From Nesterenkonia xinjiangensis (GTDB lineage: Bacteria > Actinomycetota > Actinomycetes > Actinomycetales > Micrococcaceae): a DNA stretch of 64,000 nucleotides. The notes under the pieces were generated by a model. The model saw only the letters and a program-made list of their open reading frames with translations. It searched no databases and was not told where the DNA came from. How positions within the stretch are numbered: the first letter of the stretch is position 1; every line of letters starts with the position of its first letter. Where the stretch lies: the NCBI RefSeq assembly GCF_013410745.1, contig NZ_JACCFY010000001.1, forward strand, positions 3,100,001 through 3,164,000, written 5' to 3'. Position numbers and translations under genes: made by a program. Of the stretch, positions 39,943-47,328 are shown piece after piece.

Positions 39943-41094
39943 TCACCCTCCAGATGCTGTGCGGGCAGATCGCGGCGGCGCAGGGGGTCGGGAGGACTCG
40001 GACCGATGTGGTCGATGCATCGGCGGAAGAGGGCCTTCGGGAAAGAAGAGCCCTCCGATCACGTCCACGCCCACCAAATCGCCGGGAGCCGGCTGCCAGC
40101 CCGCGGTCTCTCCGCGCATGCGCCGGCCCGACCAGTGCAGCTCCACCGTGTGGGCATGCCGGCCGTAGAGGCTGGAGACCACGTCGGCACCTCCGGTCTC
40201 CTCCGGACCGACGGGGGAGAGGACCACATGGTTCGGCGTCACGGCGAGCTGACCCGGCACCGAGGGCTCACCCTCGGGAAGGTCGGTGGAGACGTTGCGG
40301 CGGGGAACCATCAGCGGGAGCCCGTCCGCGTGGAAGCCGTGTGAGTCCAGGACCCCGTTCAGGAGCGTGGCGTCGTTGAGGAACTGTGCGACGAAGCCGG
40401 TGGCCGGCTGCGCCACGACCTCGGCAGGGCGCCCTGCCTGCAGAATCCGACCCTGGTCCAGGACCACGATGCGATCTGCGATGGCGAGAGCCTCTGAACG
40501 GTCATGGGTGACATGCAGAACGGTGAGGCCCAGATCCTTGGCCATCGACTGCAGCTGGGAGCGCAGCGTGGCCCGCAGCGGCTCATCCAGCGCGGAGAGC
40601 GCCTCGTCGAGCAGGAGCACACGGGGCTGATGGATGATAGCCCGGGCCAAGGCGACCCGCTGACGCTGTCCGCCGGAGAGCTGGTCGGGCCGGCGTCCTC
40701 CCATGCCCGCCAGCCCCACCAGATCCAGCACCTCCGCGACGCGCCGTTCCCGCCGGGGTCGTCGGACGCCGGCCAGCTTGAGCGGGTAGGCGATGTTCTC
40801 GCCCACCTTCATATGCGGCCACAGCGCGTGCTGCTGGAAGACCATCCCGAGTCCGCGGTGCTCCACGGCGACGAGGCTCTCCGGAGCTGAGACTGGGGCG
40901 CCGTCGATGCTGATGGTCCCTGCGCTCGGGGAGATGAAGCCGGCGAGGCTGCGCAGCAGAGTGGTCTTCCCTGATCCGGACGGCCCGACCAGGGCGATAA
41001 ACTCGCCGTCGGCGATGTCCAGGGAGACGGACCTCAGGGCCTGATGCCCGTCGGCGAAGGTGACGTCGACGGAGTCGAAGTTCACGGTGCTCAT
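39943..41094 (-). CDS. ABC transporter ATP-binding protein (FbpC/PhnT-like)
   Basis: This 383-residue import ATPase powers the adjacent fused permease. The nucleotide domain (1-235) has Walker A VGPSGSGKTTLL, Q-loop FQQHALWPHMKVGENIAYPL, signature LSGGQRQRVALARA, Walker B VLLLDEALSALDE and H-loop HVTHD. A TOBE-like C-terminal domain (about 240-360) is typical of FbpC, PotA and PhnT importers. The last 25 residues are Arg/Pro-rich. Ferric ion, 2-aminoethylphosphonate, sugar-phosphate and polyamine importers all use this type. It is the last gene of the operon, 12 nt after the permease, and stops short of the shared terminator. Confidence 0.9.
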   Translation of the reverse strand: MSTVNFDSVDVTFADGHQALRSVSLDIADGEFIALVGPSGSGKTTLLRSLAGFISPSAGTISIDGAPVSAPESLVAVEHRGLGMVFQQHALWPHMKVGENIAYPLKLAGVRRPRRERRVAEVLDLVGLAGMGGRRPDQLSGGQRQRVALARAIIHQPRVLLLDEALSALDEPLRATLRSQLQSMAKDLGLTVLHVTHDRSEALAIADRIVVLDQGRILQAGRPAEVVAQPATGFVAQFLNDATLLNGVLDSHGFHADGLPLMVPRRNVSTDLPEGEPSVPGQLAVTPNHVVLSPVGPEETGGADVVSSLYGRHAHTVELHWSGRRMRGETAGWQPAPGDLVGVDVIGGLFFPEGPLPPMHRPHRSESSRPPAPPRSARTASGG

Positions 41095-41106
41095 GGCGGT
41101 GTCCTT

Positions 41107-42771
41107 TCAGCGGGAGCGCAGTCGGCTGGTGATCAGTCCCATGCCCACCAGCCCGACCACGGTGACCAGGACTGAGAGCGCGGCGGCGGGCCCGTAGGAG
41201 CCCGCCTGCTGCAGGTTGAAGATGGCGACGCCGAGGGTCTGCGCGTTCGGCGCCAGCAGCAGCGCGGAGATGGTCAGCTCGCGCATCGCCGTGAGGAAGA
41301 CCAGCAGAGCACCGGCGGCCGCAGCGGGGATCGCCAGGCGGACCGAGACGTCGGAGAAGGCACGGACGGGGTTGGCGCCGCTGATCCGTGCCGCTTCCTC
41401 CAGGGTGGCGGAGGTCGATCTCAGAGGGGCCTCGATCGCCTGGACCACCAGCGCGAGGAAGGACATCACATACGCGCAGAGGATCAGCCACGGGCTGTTG
41501 TAGAGGCCGAGATGAGGGGCCAGCAGGAGCCACCCGACGGCGACGATCAGCCCGGGGACGGCCAGAGGAAGCAGCGCGGTGGTGCGCAGCGCGCTCCGAC
41601 AGGGAAGCGAGGTGCGGGTGATGACGGTCCCGATCGCCAGTCCCACCGTGCCGGTGATGAGTGCGGCACCCGCGGCCAGGCCGAGACTCAGCTGCGTCCC
41701 CTCAGTGGTCCAGCGGCTCTGCAGCACGGTGCCGAAGTGCTGCAGACTCAGGTTCTCCCAGGTGAGGTCCACACCGGGGGCAGGCATCAGGGACTGCAGG
41801 AGCAGAGCGCTCAGCGGCAGGACTGTGATGCCCATCACGAAGCTCCAGGTGAGCCCTCCCAGCAGCAACGGACGCCGGAGCCTGACCAGCTCTGCGGCCG
41901 AGTAGGAGGTCTCCATGGGGTAGGACCCCCGGGAGAATCTGCGCATGAGCAGCATGCCCAGCGCCGTCATCGCCAGGAGCACGCCACCGACGCAGGCCGC
42001 CAGCTCCACCGGGTTCTCTACGGTGCCGGAGCGGACGAATCGGTAGGCGATCGTCGCCAGGGTCTCATAGCGCTCCGGCCCGCCCACCAGCGCGGGGATC
42101 CCGAAGTCGCCGAGGTTCGAGACCGCCACCAGGATGAAGGACGAGACGAGTGCCGGCTTCAGCAGAGGAAGGGTCACGTCCCGCAGCGCACGCCGGCTGT
42201 CGGCCCCTGAGGCCCTTGCCGCCTCCTCCAGCTCCGCCGGGATACGGGCCAGGGCGGCGGCGATGAGCAGATAGGCGATCGGATACGAGTGCAGGGCCAG
42301 GAGCACGATGACGCCGTCACCCCCGTAGATGATCCACAGCGGGCTGCCGAGCAGATCCTGCGCGACGCTGTTGATCAATCCGGAGGGCCCGAAGAGGCCT
42401 GTCCAGCTGATCGCTCCGATGAAGGGCGGGATGAGCATGGGGCTCAGCGCGAGGATCCTCAGCGCGGCGCGCCCAGGCAGCGAGGTGTGCTCGATCAGCA
42501 GCACCAACGCTGCGGCGATGAGAACAGCCAGGATCCCGGAGCCGGTGGCGGAGGCGAAGCTGTTCCATGCCGCGCGCGCGACGTCGGGCTGTGCGAGCTC
42601 CGGAAGGCGGCCGCTGACCGCCCCGTGGAGCACCACCGTGCCGAGCGGCACCAGCACCAGGCCGAGGCAGAACAACCACAGCCCGGCGTTGAGGAGTCCC
42701 AGGGAGGGCGAGCGGAGCAGGGAGGCCCGCCCTCCCCGGAGGTCAGCCTCCGATGTGGCCGTTGAAGGCAT
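41107..42771 (-). CDS. Fused ABC transporter permease (FbpB/PhnV-like)
   Basis: This 554-residue permease contains two complete MetI-like membrane domains in one chain, about 6 helices each. Each has the EAA loop that docks the ATPase: ELEEAARASGADSRRALRDVTLPLLKPAL in the first half and TLEEAARISGANPVRAFSDVSVRLAIPAA in the second. This duplicated layout is usual for FbpB, AfuB and 2-aminoethylphosphonate permeases. ATG 42771 overlaps the binding-protein gene by 29 nt, with GAGG upstream; longer in-frame starts would lie deeper in that gene. The N-terminal 20 residues are hydrophilic and Arg-rich. Confidence 0.9.
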   Translation of the reverse strand: MPSTATSEADLRGGRASLLRSPSLGLLNAGLWLFCLGLVLVPLGTVVLHGAVSGRLPELAQPDVARAAWNSFASATGSGILAVLIAAALVLLIEHTSLPGRAALRILALSPMLIPPFIGAISWTGLFGPSGLINSVAQDLLGSPLWIIYGGDGVIVLLALHSYPIAYLLIAAALARIPAELEEAARASGADSRRALRDVTLPLLKPALVSSFILVAVSNLGDFGIPALVGGPERYETLATIAYRFVRSGTVENPVELAACVGGVLLAMTALGMLLMRRFSRGSYPMETSYSAAELVRLRRPLLLGGLTWSFVMGITVLPLSALLLQSLMPAPGVDLTWENLSLQHFGTVLQSRWTTEGTQLSLGLAAGAALITGTVGLAIGTVITRTSLPCRSALRTTALLPLAVPGLIVAVGWLLLAPHLGLYNSPWLILCAYVMSFLALVVQAIEAPLRSTSATLEEAARISGANPVRAFSDVSVRLAIPAAAAGALLVFLTAMRELTISALLLAPNAQTLGVAIFNLQQAGSYGPAAALSVLVTVVGLVGMGLITSRLRSR

Positions 42772-43756
42772 CCAGCGCCTCACTGTGGACCTCGGTGATC
42801 TCCTGGAGGTCTGCGTCCATGAACTCGATCTCCCCGAGAGCCGGGGCTCCCTCCGGGCTGCCGGCATCCGTGCGGACCGGCAGGTAGTTCTGCCCTACGG
42901 CGAACTCCTGCCCGCGCCGGCTGATCACATAGTCGACGAAGGCCTGGGCCGCTTCGGGTTCCTCGGTGGCCTCGAAGATGCCGATGGGCTGGTAGATGGA
43001 GGGCACGCCCTCGGCGGGGTAGGAGACCTCCACCGGGGAGCCGGCGTCGCGCAGGTCGCGCATCATGAAGTCCACCACGATGCCGACCGGCTGGCTGCCC
43101 TCGGCCACGGCCTGTCCCACGGGGCCGTTGGACTCGGCGATGACCGGGGAGTTGGCGCCCAGCTGCTCGAACCAGGACTCGCCGAGGCCCGGGTGGAGAT
43201 ACCAGACAGCCGAGTTGAACGCGGCGGCGCCGGAGACGGCGGGGTCGGGCAGGGTGATCTGGCCGTCGTATGCGGCCTCGGAGAGCTCCTGCCAGGACGA
43301 TGGAGGGGTGTCGAGCTCATGGGTGTTGTAGGCGATGACGGTGGGGATGACACGGGTGCCCACGTAGTAGCCCTCCGGATCCCGCCAGGTCTCGGAGACC
43401 GAGGAGAGCTCCTCGGAGTCCAGCTCCCTGAGGAGGCCGTCCTCCTTGAACCCTTCGAAGGTCGGCGCGTCGGCCGCCAGGAAGACGTCGGCCCCGGGGC
43501 CGACGCCGCTGAGGTCGGTCTCCAGGCGTGCGGTCAGGTCCCCGGTCCCGGCCCGGAAGACGTCGACCTGGATGTCCGGCTCCACCTCGCGGAAGTCGGC
43601 GAGCAGCGCGTCGATCTTCTCCTGAGGCTCCGAGGTGTAGAGCGTGATGGTCGCGCCGTCGGGCGCCCCCGCCGCGCCGCTTCCGCAGGCGGTGAGCAGC
43701 AGGCCGGAGAGCACAGCGATGCTGAGCGCGGACCGGCGTCGTGCGGTGTGTGACAT
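42743..43756 (-). CDS. Extracellular solute-binding lipoprotein of the FbpA/AfuA/PhnS class
   Basis: This 337-residue substrate-binding lipoprotein is exported and anchored to the membrane: a signal peptide ends in lipobox LLTAC with Cys near residue 24. The mature protein starts ITLYTSEPQEKIDALLADF, with the class-specific YNTHEL, SWQEL, FNSAVWYLH and SYPAEGVPSIYQPIGIF. In ferric-binding proteins a consecutive Tyr pair coordinates iron in the second lobe. The equivalent stretch here is GSQPVGIVVDFMMRD without Tyr, closer to what I recall of AfuA- and PhnS-like organophosphate binders. The ligand is therefore inferred, not known. It overlaps the permease gene and follows the metallophosphoesterase after a 51-nt repeat-rich gap. 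Confidence 0.87.
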   Translation of the reverse strand: MSHTARRRSALSIAVLSGLLLTACGSGAAGAPDGATITLYTSEPQEKIDALLADFREVEPDIQVDVFRAGTGDLTARLETDLSGVGPGADVFLAADAPTFEGFKEDGLLRELDSEELSSVSETWRDPEGYYVGTRVIPTVIAYNTHELDTPPSSWQELSEAAYDGQITLPDPAVSGAAAFNSAVWYLHPGLGESWFEQLGANSPVIAESNGPVGQAVAEGSQPVGIVVDFMMRDLRDAGSPVEVSYPAEGVPSIYQPIGIFEATEEPEAAQAFVDYVISRRGQEFAVGQNYLPVRTDAGSPEGAPALGEIEFMDADLQEITEVHSEALDAFNGHIGG

Positions 43757-43766
43757 GGTTCCTCTG

Positions 43767-43825
43767 CTCTGTTGGTTCTGCTCTGTTGGTTCTGCGTTGT
43801 GTGGTGATCAGGTGTGGTGATCAGG
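43767..43825. repeat. Two adjacent exact tandem duplications at a gene junction
   Basis: CTCTGTTGGTTCTG is repeated at 43767 and 43781 (14 bp x2). TGTGGTGATCAGG is repeated at 43800 and 43813 (13 bp x2) and spans the metallophosphoesterase stop codon. Both are perfect, which suggests recent duplication. Confidence 0.92.
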
Positions 43826-44632
43826 CGTGATGAGGTGGACATCGGAGGCCTGCGGCGGGGCGCCGAAGAGCAGCGGGGCGTCCTCGGTCAGCGGGAAGGC
43901 GGTGACGCTCCAGGCCTCGGGAGTGAGGCTCAGCAGGCAGTATCCGGGGGCGTCGGCACCGCCTGCCGGGGCAGAGGCTCCCGGGAGCATGATCTGTCGG
44001 TAGGAGAGCGCGGGCCCGCTCCAGACAGGGTGAGCACCTAAGCTGCCGCTCTGGGCGTGGTGGTAGTGACCGGTGAGGAGCAGACGGACATCGTCGCCGC
44101 TGCGCCGCAGCAGCTCACCGAGCGCCGCCGGGTTCCGGAGACCTTTGCCCTGCAGCGCCGGCAGCGGAGAGGTCAGTGGGCTGTGGTGCAGGCACAGGAC
44201 CGTCCCCAGGGGGAAGCAGGGCCGCTCGCGGAGCTCATGCTCCAGCCATTCCAGCTGAGCCGGATCCAGCTGCCCGGAGGAGCTGTCCACGACGATGAGG
44301 CGCAGCCCTTCCACCTCTCGGGCGAAGAACCGGCGCGCCAGCAGCCCGGTGAAGCGGTCGGCCGCCACGACGTCATGGTTGCCGACCACGGGGATCAGCG
44401 CCGCGCCGAGCGAACTGGCGAGTCGCTCCAGCTCCTCCATCGCCGGCGCCAGCGCAGCAGGGGAGCAGCGGTCGATGATGTCCCCGGTGACCAGCACGAC
44501 GTCGACCTCCGGGCGATGCTCGGTGAGCTGGCTCTGCAGGGCGCGGATGCGCGCGAGTCCGTCGACCTCGCCGTAGAGGTCTCCACCGGCGGTGGCGTGG
44601 ATGTCGCTGAGGTGGAGGATGTTCAGCTGCAT
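43808..44632 (-). CDS. Calcineurin-like metallophosphoesterase
   Basis: This 274-residue phosphoesterase has all five metal-binding blocks of the family: HLSDIHA, TGDIIDR, VVGNHD, LHHSPL and LLTGHYHHA. Nearest in layout to CpdA/GpdQ-type enzymes, it would hydrolyse phosphomonoesters or phosphodiesters, for example glycerophosphodiesters or cyclic nucleotides. No signal peptide is visible, so it acts on internalised substrate. ATG 44632 overlaps the upstream phosphatase gene by 10 nt and the transporter genes follow, so uptake and hydrolysis appear linked. The C-terminus DHHT is written inside a 13-bp duplication. Confidence 0.88.
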   Translation of the reverse strand: MQLNILHLSDIHATAGGDLYGEVDGLARIRALQSQLTEHRPEVDVVLVTGDIIDRCSPAALAPAMEELERLASSLGAALIPVVGNHDVVAADRFTGLLARRFFAREVEGLRLIVVDSSSGQLDPAQLEWLEHELRERPCFPLGTVLCLHHSPLTSPLPALQGKGLRNPAALGELLRRSGDDVRLLLTGHYHHAQSGSLGAHPVWSGPALSYRQIMLPGASAPAGGADAPGYCLLSLTPEAWSVTAFPLTEDAPLLFGAPPQASDVHLITPDHHT

Positions 44633-45324
44633 GCCGCAGCCCCTGTGCCCAGAGTGATCAGGGCTTCTTCGCTCATCCCGTGGTGGCGGAGATAGCCGGA
44701 GGCCCCTCCATAGAGGGTCTCCACCGTCTGGAGGGTCGCAGCCAGCGCGTCGTTGGGGCTGGTGGTGTGCACCGCGAACGCGGAGCGGTGGTCCTGCTCG
44801 TCCAGCCCACGCCGCGTCAGCGTGGCCAGCACAGTGCGGTGGTGCTCCTCGGGAAGCTGGCCGGCGGAGAGCGCATAGTCCTTCAGGACGGCGGGAAGGG
44901 CGTCCCCGGAAGCCCGGCGCAGCAGGGCGGTCACCAGCCCCGTGCGGTCCTTGCCGATCGCGCAGTGGACCAGAGCCGGTCCGGGCGCCTCGTCCACAGT
45001 CTGCGCCGCCTCGGCGATGGCTCCGCCGCGCTCGTTCAGCAGGAAGGAGCAGATCTCCGGCAGCGTCCCGGTCTGCGGCGGGCCGTCAGGAAACTGATAG
45101 AGGGGGACATGGTGCACCTCGAGCCCGGGCAGCCGGGGACTGAGCCGTTCGGAGGGATCGCGGAGATCCACCACAGTGGTCACCCCGAGGTGGAGAAGCC
45201 GACGGTGACCGGAGGTCTGCAGTCTGTCCAGGTGGGCCGAGCGAAGCAGCCAGGGACGTCCATCTGCTCTTGTGCCGGCGACGCGGGTGTTGAACGTGCC
45301 GGGGAGGTCGAGGATGTCTGCCAC
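44623..45324 (-). CDS. Tyrosine phosphatase-fold phosphatase (LipA/PtpB-like)
   Basis: This 233-residue protein has the cysteine phosphatase P-loop CxxGKDRTG in LVHCAIGKDRTGLVTALL (Cys nucleophile, Arg after five residues). It starts with the typical FNTRVAG...LLRSAHLDRLQTSGHRRLLHLGVTTVVDLRDPSER, as in bacterial PtpB/LipA phosphatases acting on phosphotyrosine, phosphoinositides or other phosphomonoesters. The GKDRTG version of the loop is known in PtpB and other lipid-like phosphatases. It is the first gene of the five-gene transport operon. GTG 45324 is the only in-frame start near the conserved N-terminus, with a weak ribosome binding site. Natural substrate unknown. Confidence 0.85.
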   Translation of the reverse strand: MADILDLPGTFNTRVAGTRADGRPWLLRSAHLDRLQTSGHRRLLHLGVTTVVDLRDPSERLSPRLPGLEVHHVPLYQFPDGPPQTGTLPEICSFLLNERGGAIAEAAQTVDEAPGPALVHCAIGKDRTGLVTALLRRASGDALPAVLKDYALSAGQLPEEHHRTVLATLTRRGLDEQDHRSAFAVHTTSPNDALAATLQTVETLYGGASGYLRHHGMSEEALITLGTGAAACS

Positions 45325-45371
45325 GCGTGCGTCACCATTTCATGGGCCTGAGAACCTTGCGGCTCCATCGT

Positions 45372-45432
45372 GGTGACTGCAGGTGAACAGCGGACGACGC
45401 AGAAGGCATCGATCGTTGAGGCCCGGGTGAAC
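45372..45432 (-). promoter_or_regulatory. PHO-box-like GTTCACC repeats upstream of the organophosphate-type operon
   Basis: On the minus strand GTTCACC occurs at 45432-45426 (in GTTCACCCGGG) and 45388-45382, followed by the related AGTCACC at 45378-45372. The two exact copies are 44 nt apart, four times the 11-nt unit of Streptomyces PhoP boxes, whose core is GTTCACC. Intermediate units are poor. Placement 48-108 nt before the first gene and two phosphatase genes in the operon fit phosphate control. The rest of 45325-45530 holds no gene. Confidence 0.4.
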
Positions 45433-45530
45433 TCACGGATCTCCAAGGAGGTCCCCAGCGGGAGGCCGGTGTGCCCGGGGAGTGGGGGGGGAGCTCCGCC
45501 GCGCAGCGGTGGGCGGACTGCCCCGAGCCT

Positions 45531-46331
45531 TCAGAGCTTCGAGGCTGCGGCCCTGTCCAGGTGCCAGACGGTCTCCGCCGCGCCGCGGGCGTTCTTGGCC
45601 GGGATCTCCTCCACCGGGGTGCCCACCTGGAATGCCTTCTCCGCGGCGTCGGCCTTGTCCTCACCGGTCACCACGGTCCAGACCCGGTGAGCGCTGTGGA
45701 TCGCGTCGAAGGTCAGCGAGACCCGCGCAGGCGGCGGCTTGGGGGAGTCCTCTTCACCCACCGTGCTGCGTCCCGTGACGGCCAGGGAGGTCTTGCCGGG
45801 GAAGAGGCTGGCGATGTGGCCGTCGGGGCCGACGCCCAGCAGGATCACCGCGAAGCGCGGCAGCGCCAGGCCCGCGGGGGAGTCGTGCGGAGCATGTGCG
45901 GCCAGCTGTGCGGCATAGATCTCGGCACCGGCCGCAGGGGTCTCAGCCTCGGCGAAGGACGGCATCCGGTGGATGTTCTCCACGGGAAGGCCGTATGCGG
46001 CGACCAGCAGGTCCAGCAGCGCCTCGTCGGCCTGCTGGGCATTGCGCTCGGGATCTCCCGTCGGGAGCAGCCGCTCGTCCCCCCACCAGAAGTGCACGGC
46101 CGCCAGATCGAGTCCTTCGGCGGCGCCGGAGCGGAACAGCTCCGCGGCCGCCGCGAGCGTGCCGATGCCGGCCCCGCCGCCGGTGAGGACGACGTGGGCG
46201 GCCCCCTCCTCCTCGACAGTGCGGCGCAGCAGTGCGACGAGCCTCTCAGCCACGGCCCGGCACAGTGAGTCCCTGTCCTCGAACAGCTCGGTGCGGGGTT
46301 CGGCGGCGGCGGTGTTCAGCGACACGGTCAT
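45531..46331 (-). CDS. pgl: 6-phosphogluconolactonase
   Basis: Pgl hydrolyses 6-phosphoglucono-1,5-lactone in the oxidative pentose phosphate pathway. The 266-residue DevB-type protein has VVLTGGGAGIGTLAA (phosphate loop), the substrate strand HFWWGDERLLPTGDPERNAQQADEALL and the catalytic LLGVGPDGHIASLFPG. VTGEDKADAAEKAF lies near the end. ATG 46331 follows GAGGAG at about 9 nt; a longer frame running back into opcA is rejected. It is the last gene of the pentose phosphate cluster, 28 nt after opcA. Confidence 0.96.
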   Translation of the reverse strand: MTVSLNTAAAEPRTELFEDRDSLCRAVAERLVALLRRTVEEEGAAHVVLTGGGAGIGTLAAAAELFRSGAAEGLDLAAVHFWWGDERLLPTGDPERNAQQADEALLDLLVAAYGLPVENIHRMPSFAEAETPAAGAEIYAAQLAAHAPHDSPAGLALPRFAVILLGVGPDGHIASLFPGKTSLAVTGRSTVGEEDSPKPPPARVSLTFDAIHSAHRVWTVVTGEDKADAAEKAFQVGTPVEEIPAKNARGAAETVWHLDRAAASKL

Positions 46332-46359
46332 GGGTCGGTCTCTCCTCGGGGACGGGGAT

Positions 46360-47304
46360 TCAGACGGCGGACTGCTCCATGCAGGCCGAGAGGTCGGTCT
46401 GGGGGAGCCCGCGGGTGAGGACCTCACCGAAGACCTCGTCGGCGTCGAGACGCCGCATCTCCTCGGAGAGGCAGTCCTCCAACGTGCGGTGCGGCAGCGG
46501 CACCTGCTGCACCGGGGCGTCCTGAAGGTGCAGGGAGGCGATGTCGCCCCCCGGACGGGACAGCACGACGTCGCCCGCATCGGTGTGCAGCCGCACGGCG
46601 CTCAGACCGCGGTCCACGGTGTGCCGGGTCAGCATGACCGGCACTCCCAGTGCCAGCTGCAGCCAGGCCGCCAGCAGCGCGGAGCTGGGCAGCTCCGGGG
46701 CCGCCTCCACCGTCGCGCCGGTGATGTCCTCGGCGTCCATGGTGTCCAGGATGCTGGCCAGCTGGATTCGCCAGCCGGTGATGCGGGTCCACGCCAGGTC
46801 CGAGTCGCCGTCGTGGTAGCTCTCGGCCACGGTGCGCAGCGCCTCCAGCGGGCGGGCGCTACGGGCGGTGTCGGTGATGCGCCGGTGCGCGATGCTGCCG
46901 ATCGGAGTGCGGCTCACATCCTCCGGCACCTCGTCGGCCCACCAGGCGACGATCGGGGCATCAGGCAGCAGCAGCGCGGCCACCATGGCCTCGTTCTGCT
47001 CGGCCAGTTCGCCGGAGGCGCGCAGCACGATCACCTCCGAGGCGCCGGCGTCGCCGCCCACGCGGATCTGGGCGTCCAGACGCGTGGGGCCGGCGGGGTC
47101 GCCGGCGGCCAGCACGATGATCCGGCAGGGATGCTCCCGCGAGGCCAGGTTCGCCGCGGCGATGGCCGGCTCCGAGTTCTCCTCGGAAGCCAGGATCACC
47201 AGCGTCAGCACGCGGGTCAGGGCGACGACTCCGCCGGCCTCCCGCATCTGGTTCATCTGCTTGGAGACCTTCGAGGTCGTGGTGTCCGGAATGTCAACGA
47301 TCAC
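46360..47304 (-). CDS. opcA: Glucose-6-phosphate dehydrogenase assembly protein OpcA
   Basis: OpcA activates or stabilises glucose-6-phosphate dehydrogenase; it was first described in cyanobacteria and is conserved next to zwf in Actinobacteria. The 314-residue protein has the DUF-type features of actinobacterial OpcA: TTTSKVSKQMNQMREAGGVVALTRVLTLVI, the LLLPDAPIVAWWADEVP motif, and SLHLQDAPVQQVPLPHRTLEDCLSEEMRRLDADEVFGEVL at the end. GTG 47304 has AGGAG about 9 nt upstream. It sits 24 nt after zwf and 28 nt before pgl, clearly one operon. Confidence 0.95.
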   Translation of the reverse strand: MIVDIPDTTTSKVSKQMNQMREAGGVVALTRVLTLVILASEENSEPAIAAANLASREHPCRIIVLAAGDPAGPTRLDAQIRVGGDAGASEVIVLRASGELAEQNEAMVAALLLPDAPIVAWWADEVPEDVSRTPIGSIAHRRITDTARSARPLEALRTVAESYHDGDSDLAWTRITGWRIQLASILDTMDAEDITGATVEAAPELPSSALLAAWLQLALGVPVMLTRHTVDRGLSAVRLHTDAGDVVLSRPGGDIASLHLQDAPVQQVPLPHRTLEDCLSEEMRRLDADEVFGEVLTRGLPQTDLSACMEQSAV

Positions 47305-47328
47305 AGGTCATCTCCTCGTCTTGCCCGG

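Noticed and set aside
39943-43756. Firm annotation as a ferric iron ABC transporter
   Set aside because: The binding protein lacks the Tyr pair, no DtxR box is near, and two phosphatases share the operon; left as organophosphate-type by inference.
45325-45530. Small gene in the 206-nt gap between the phosphatase operon and pgl
   Set aside because: Short frames here have no ribosome binding site or recognisable protein; the region is better explained as promoter and operator sequence.
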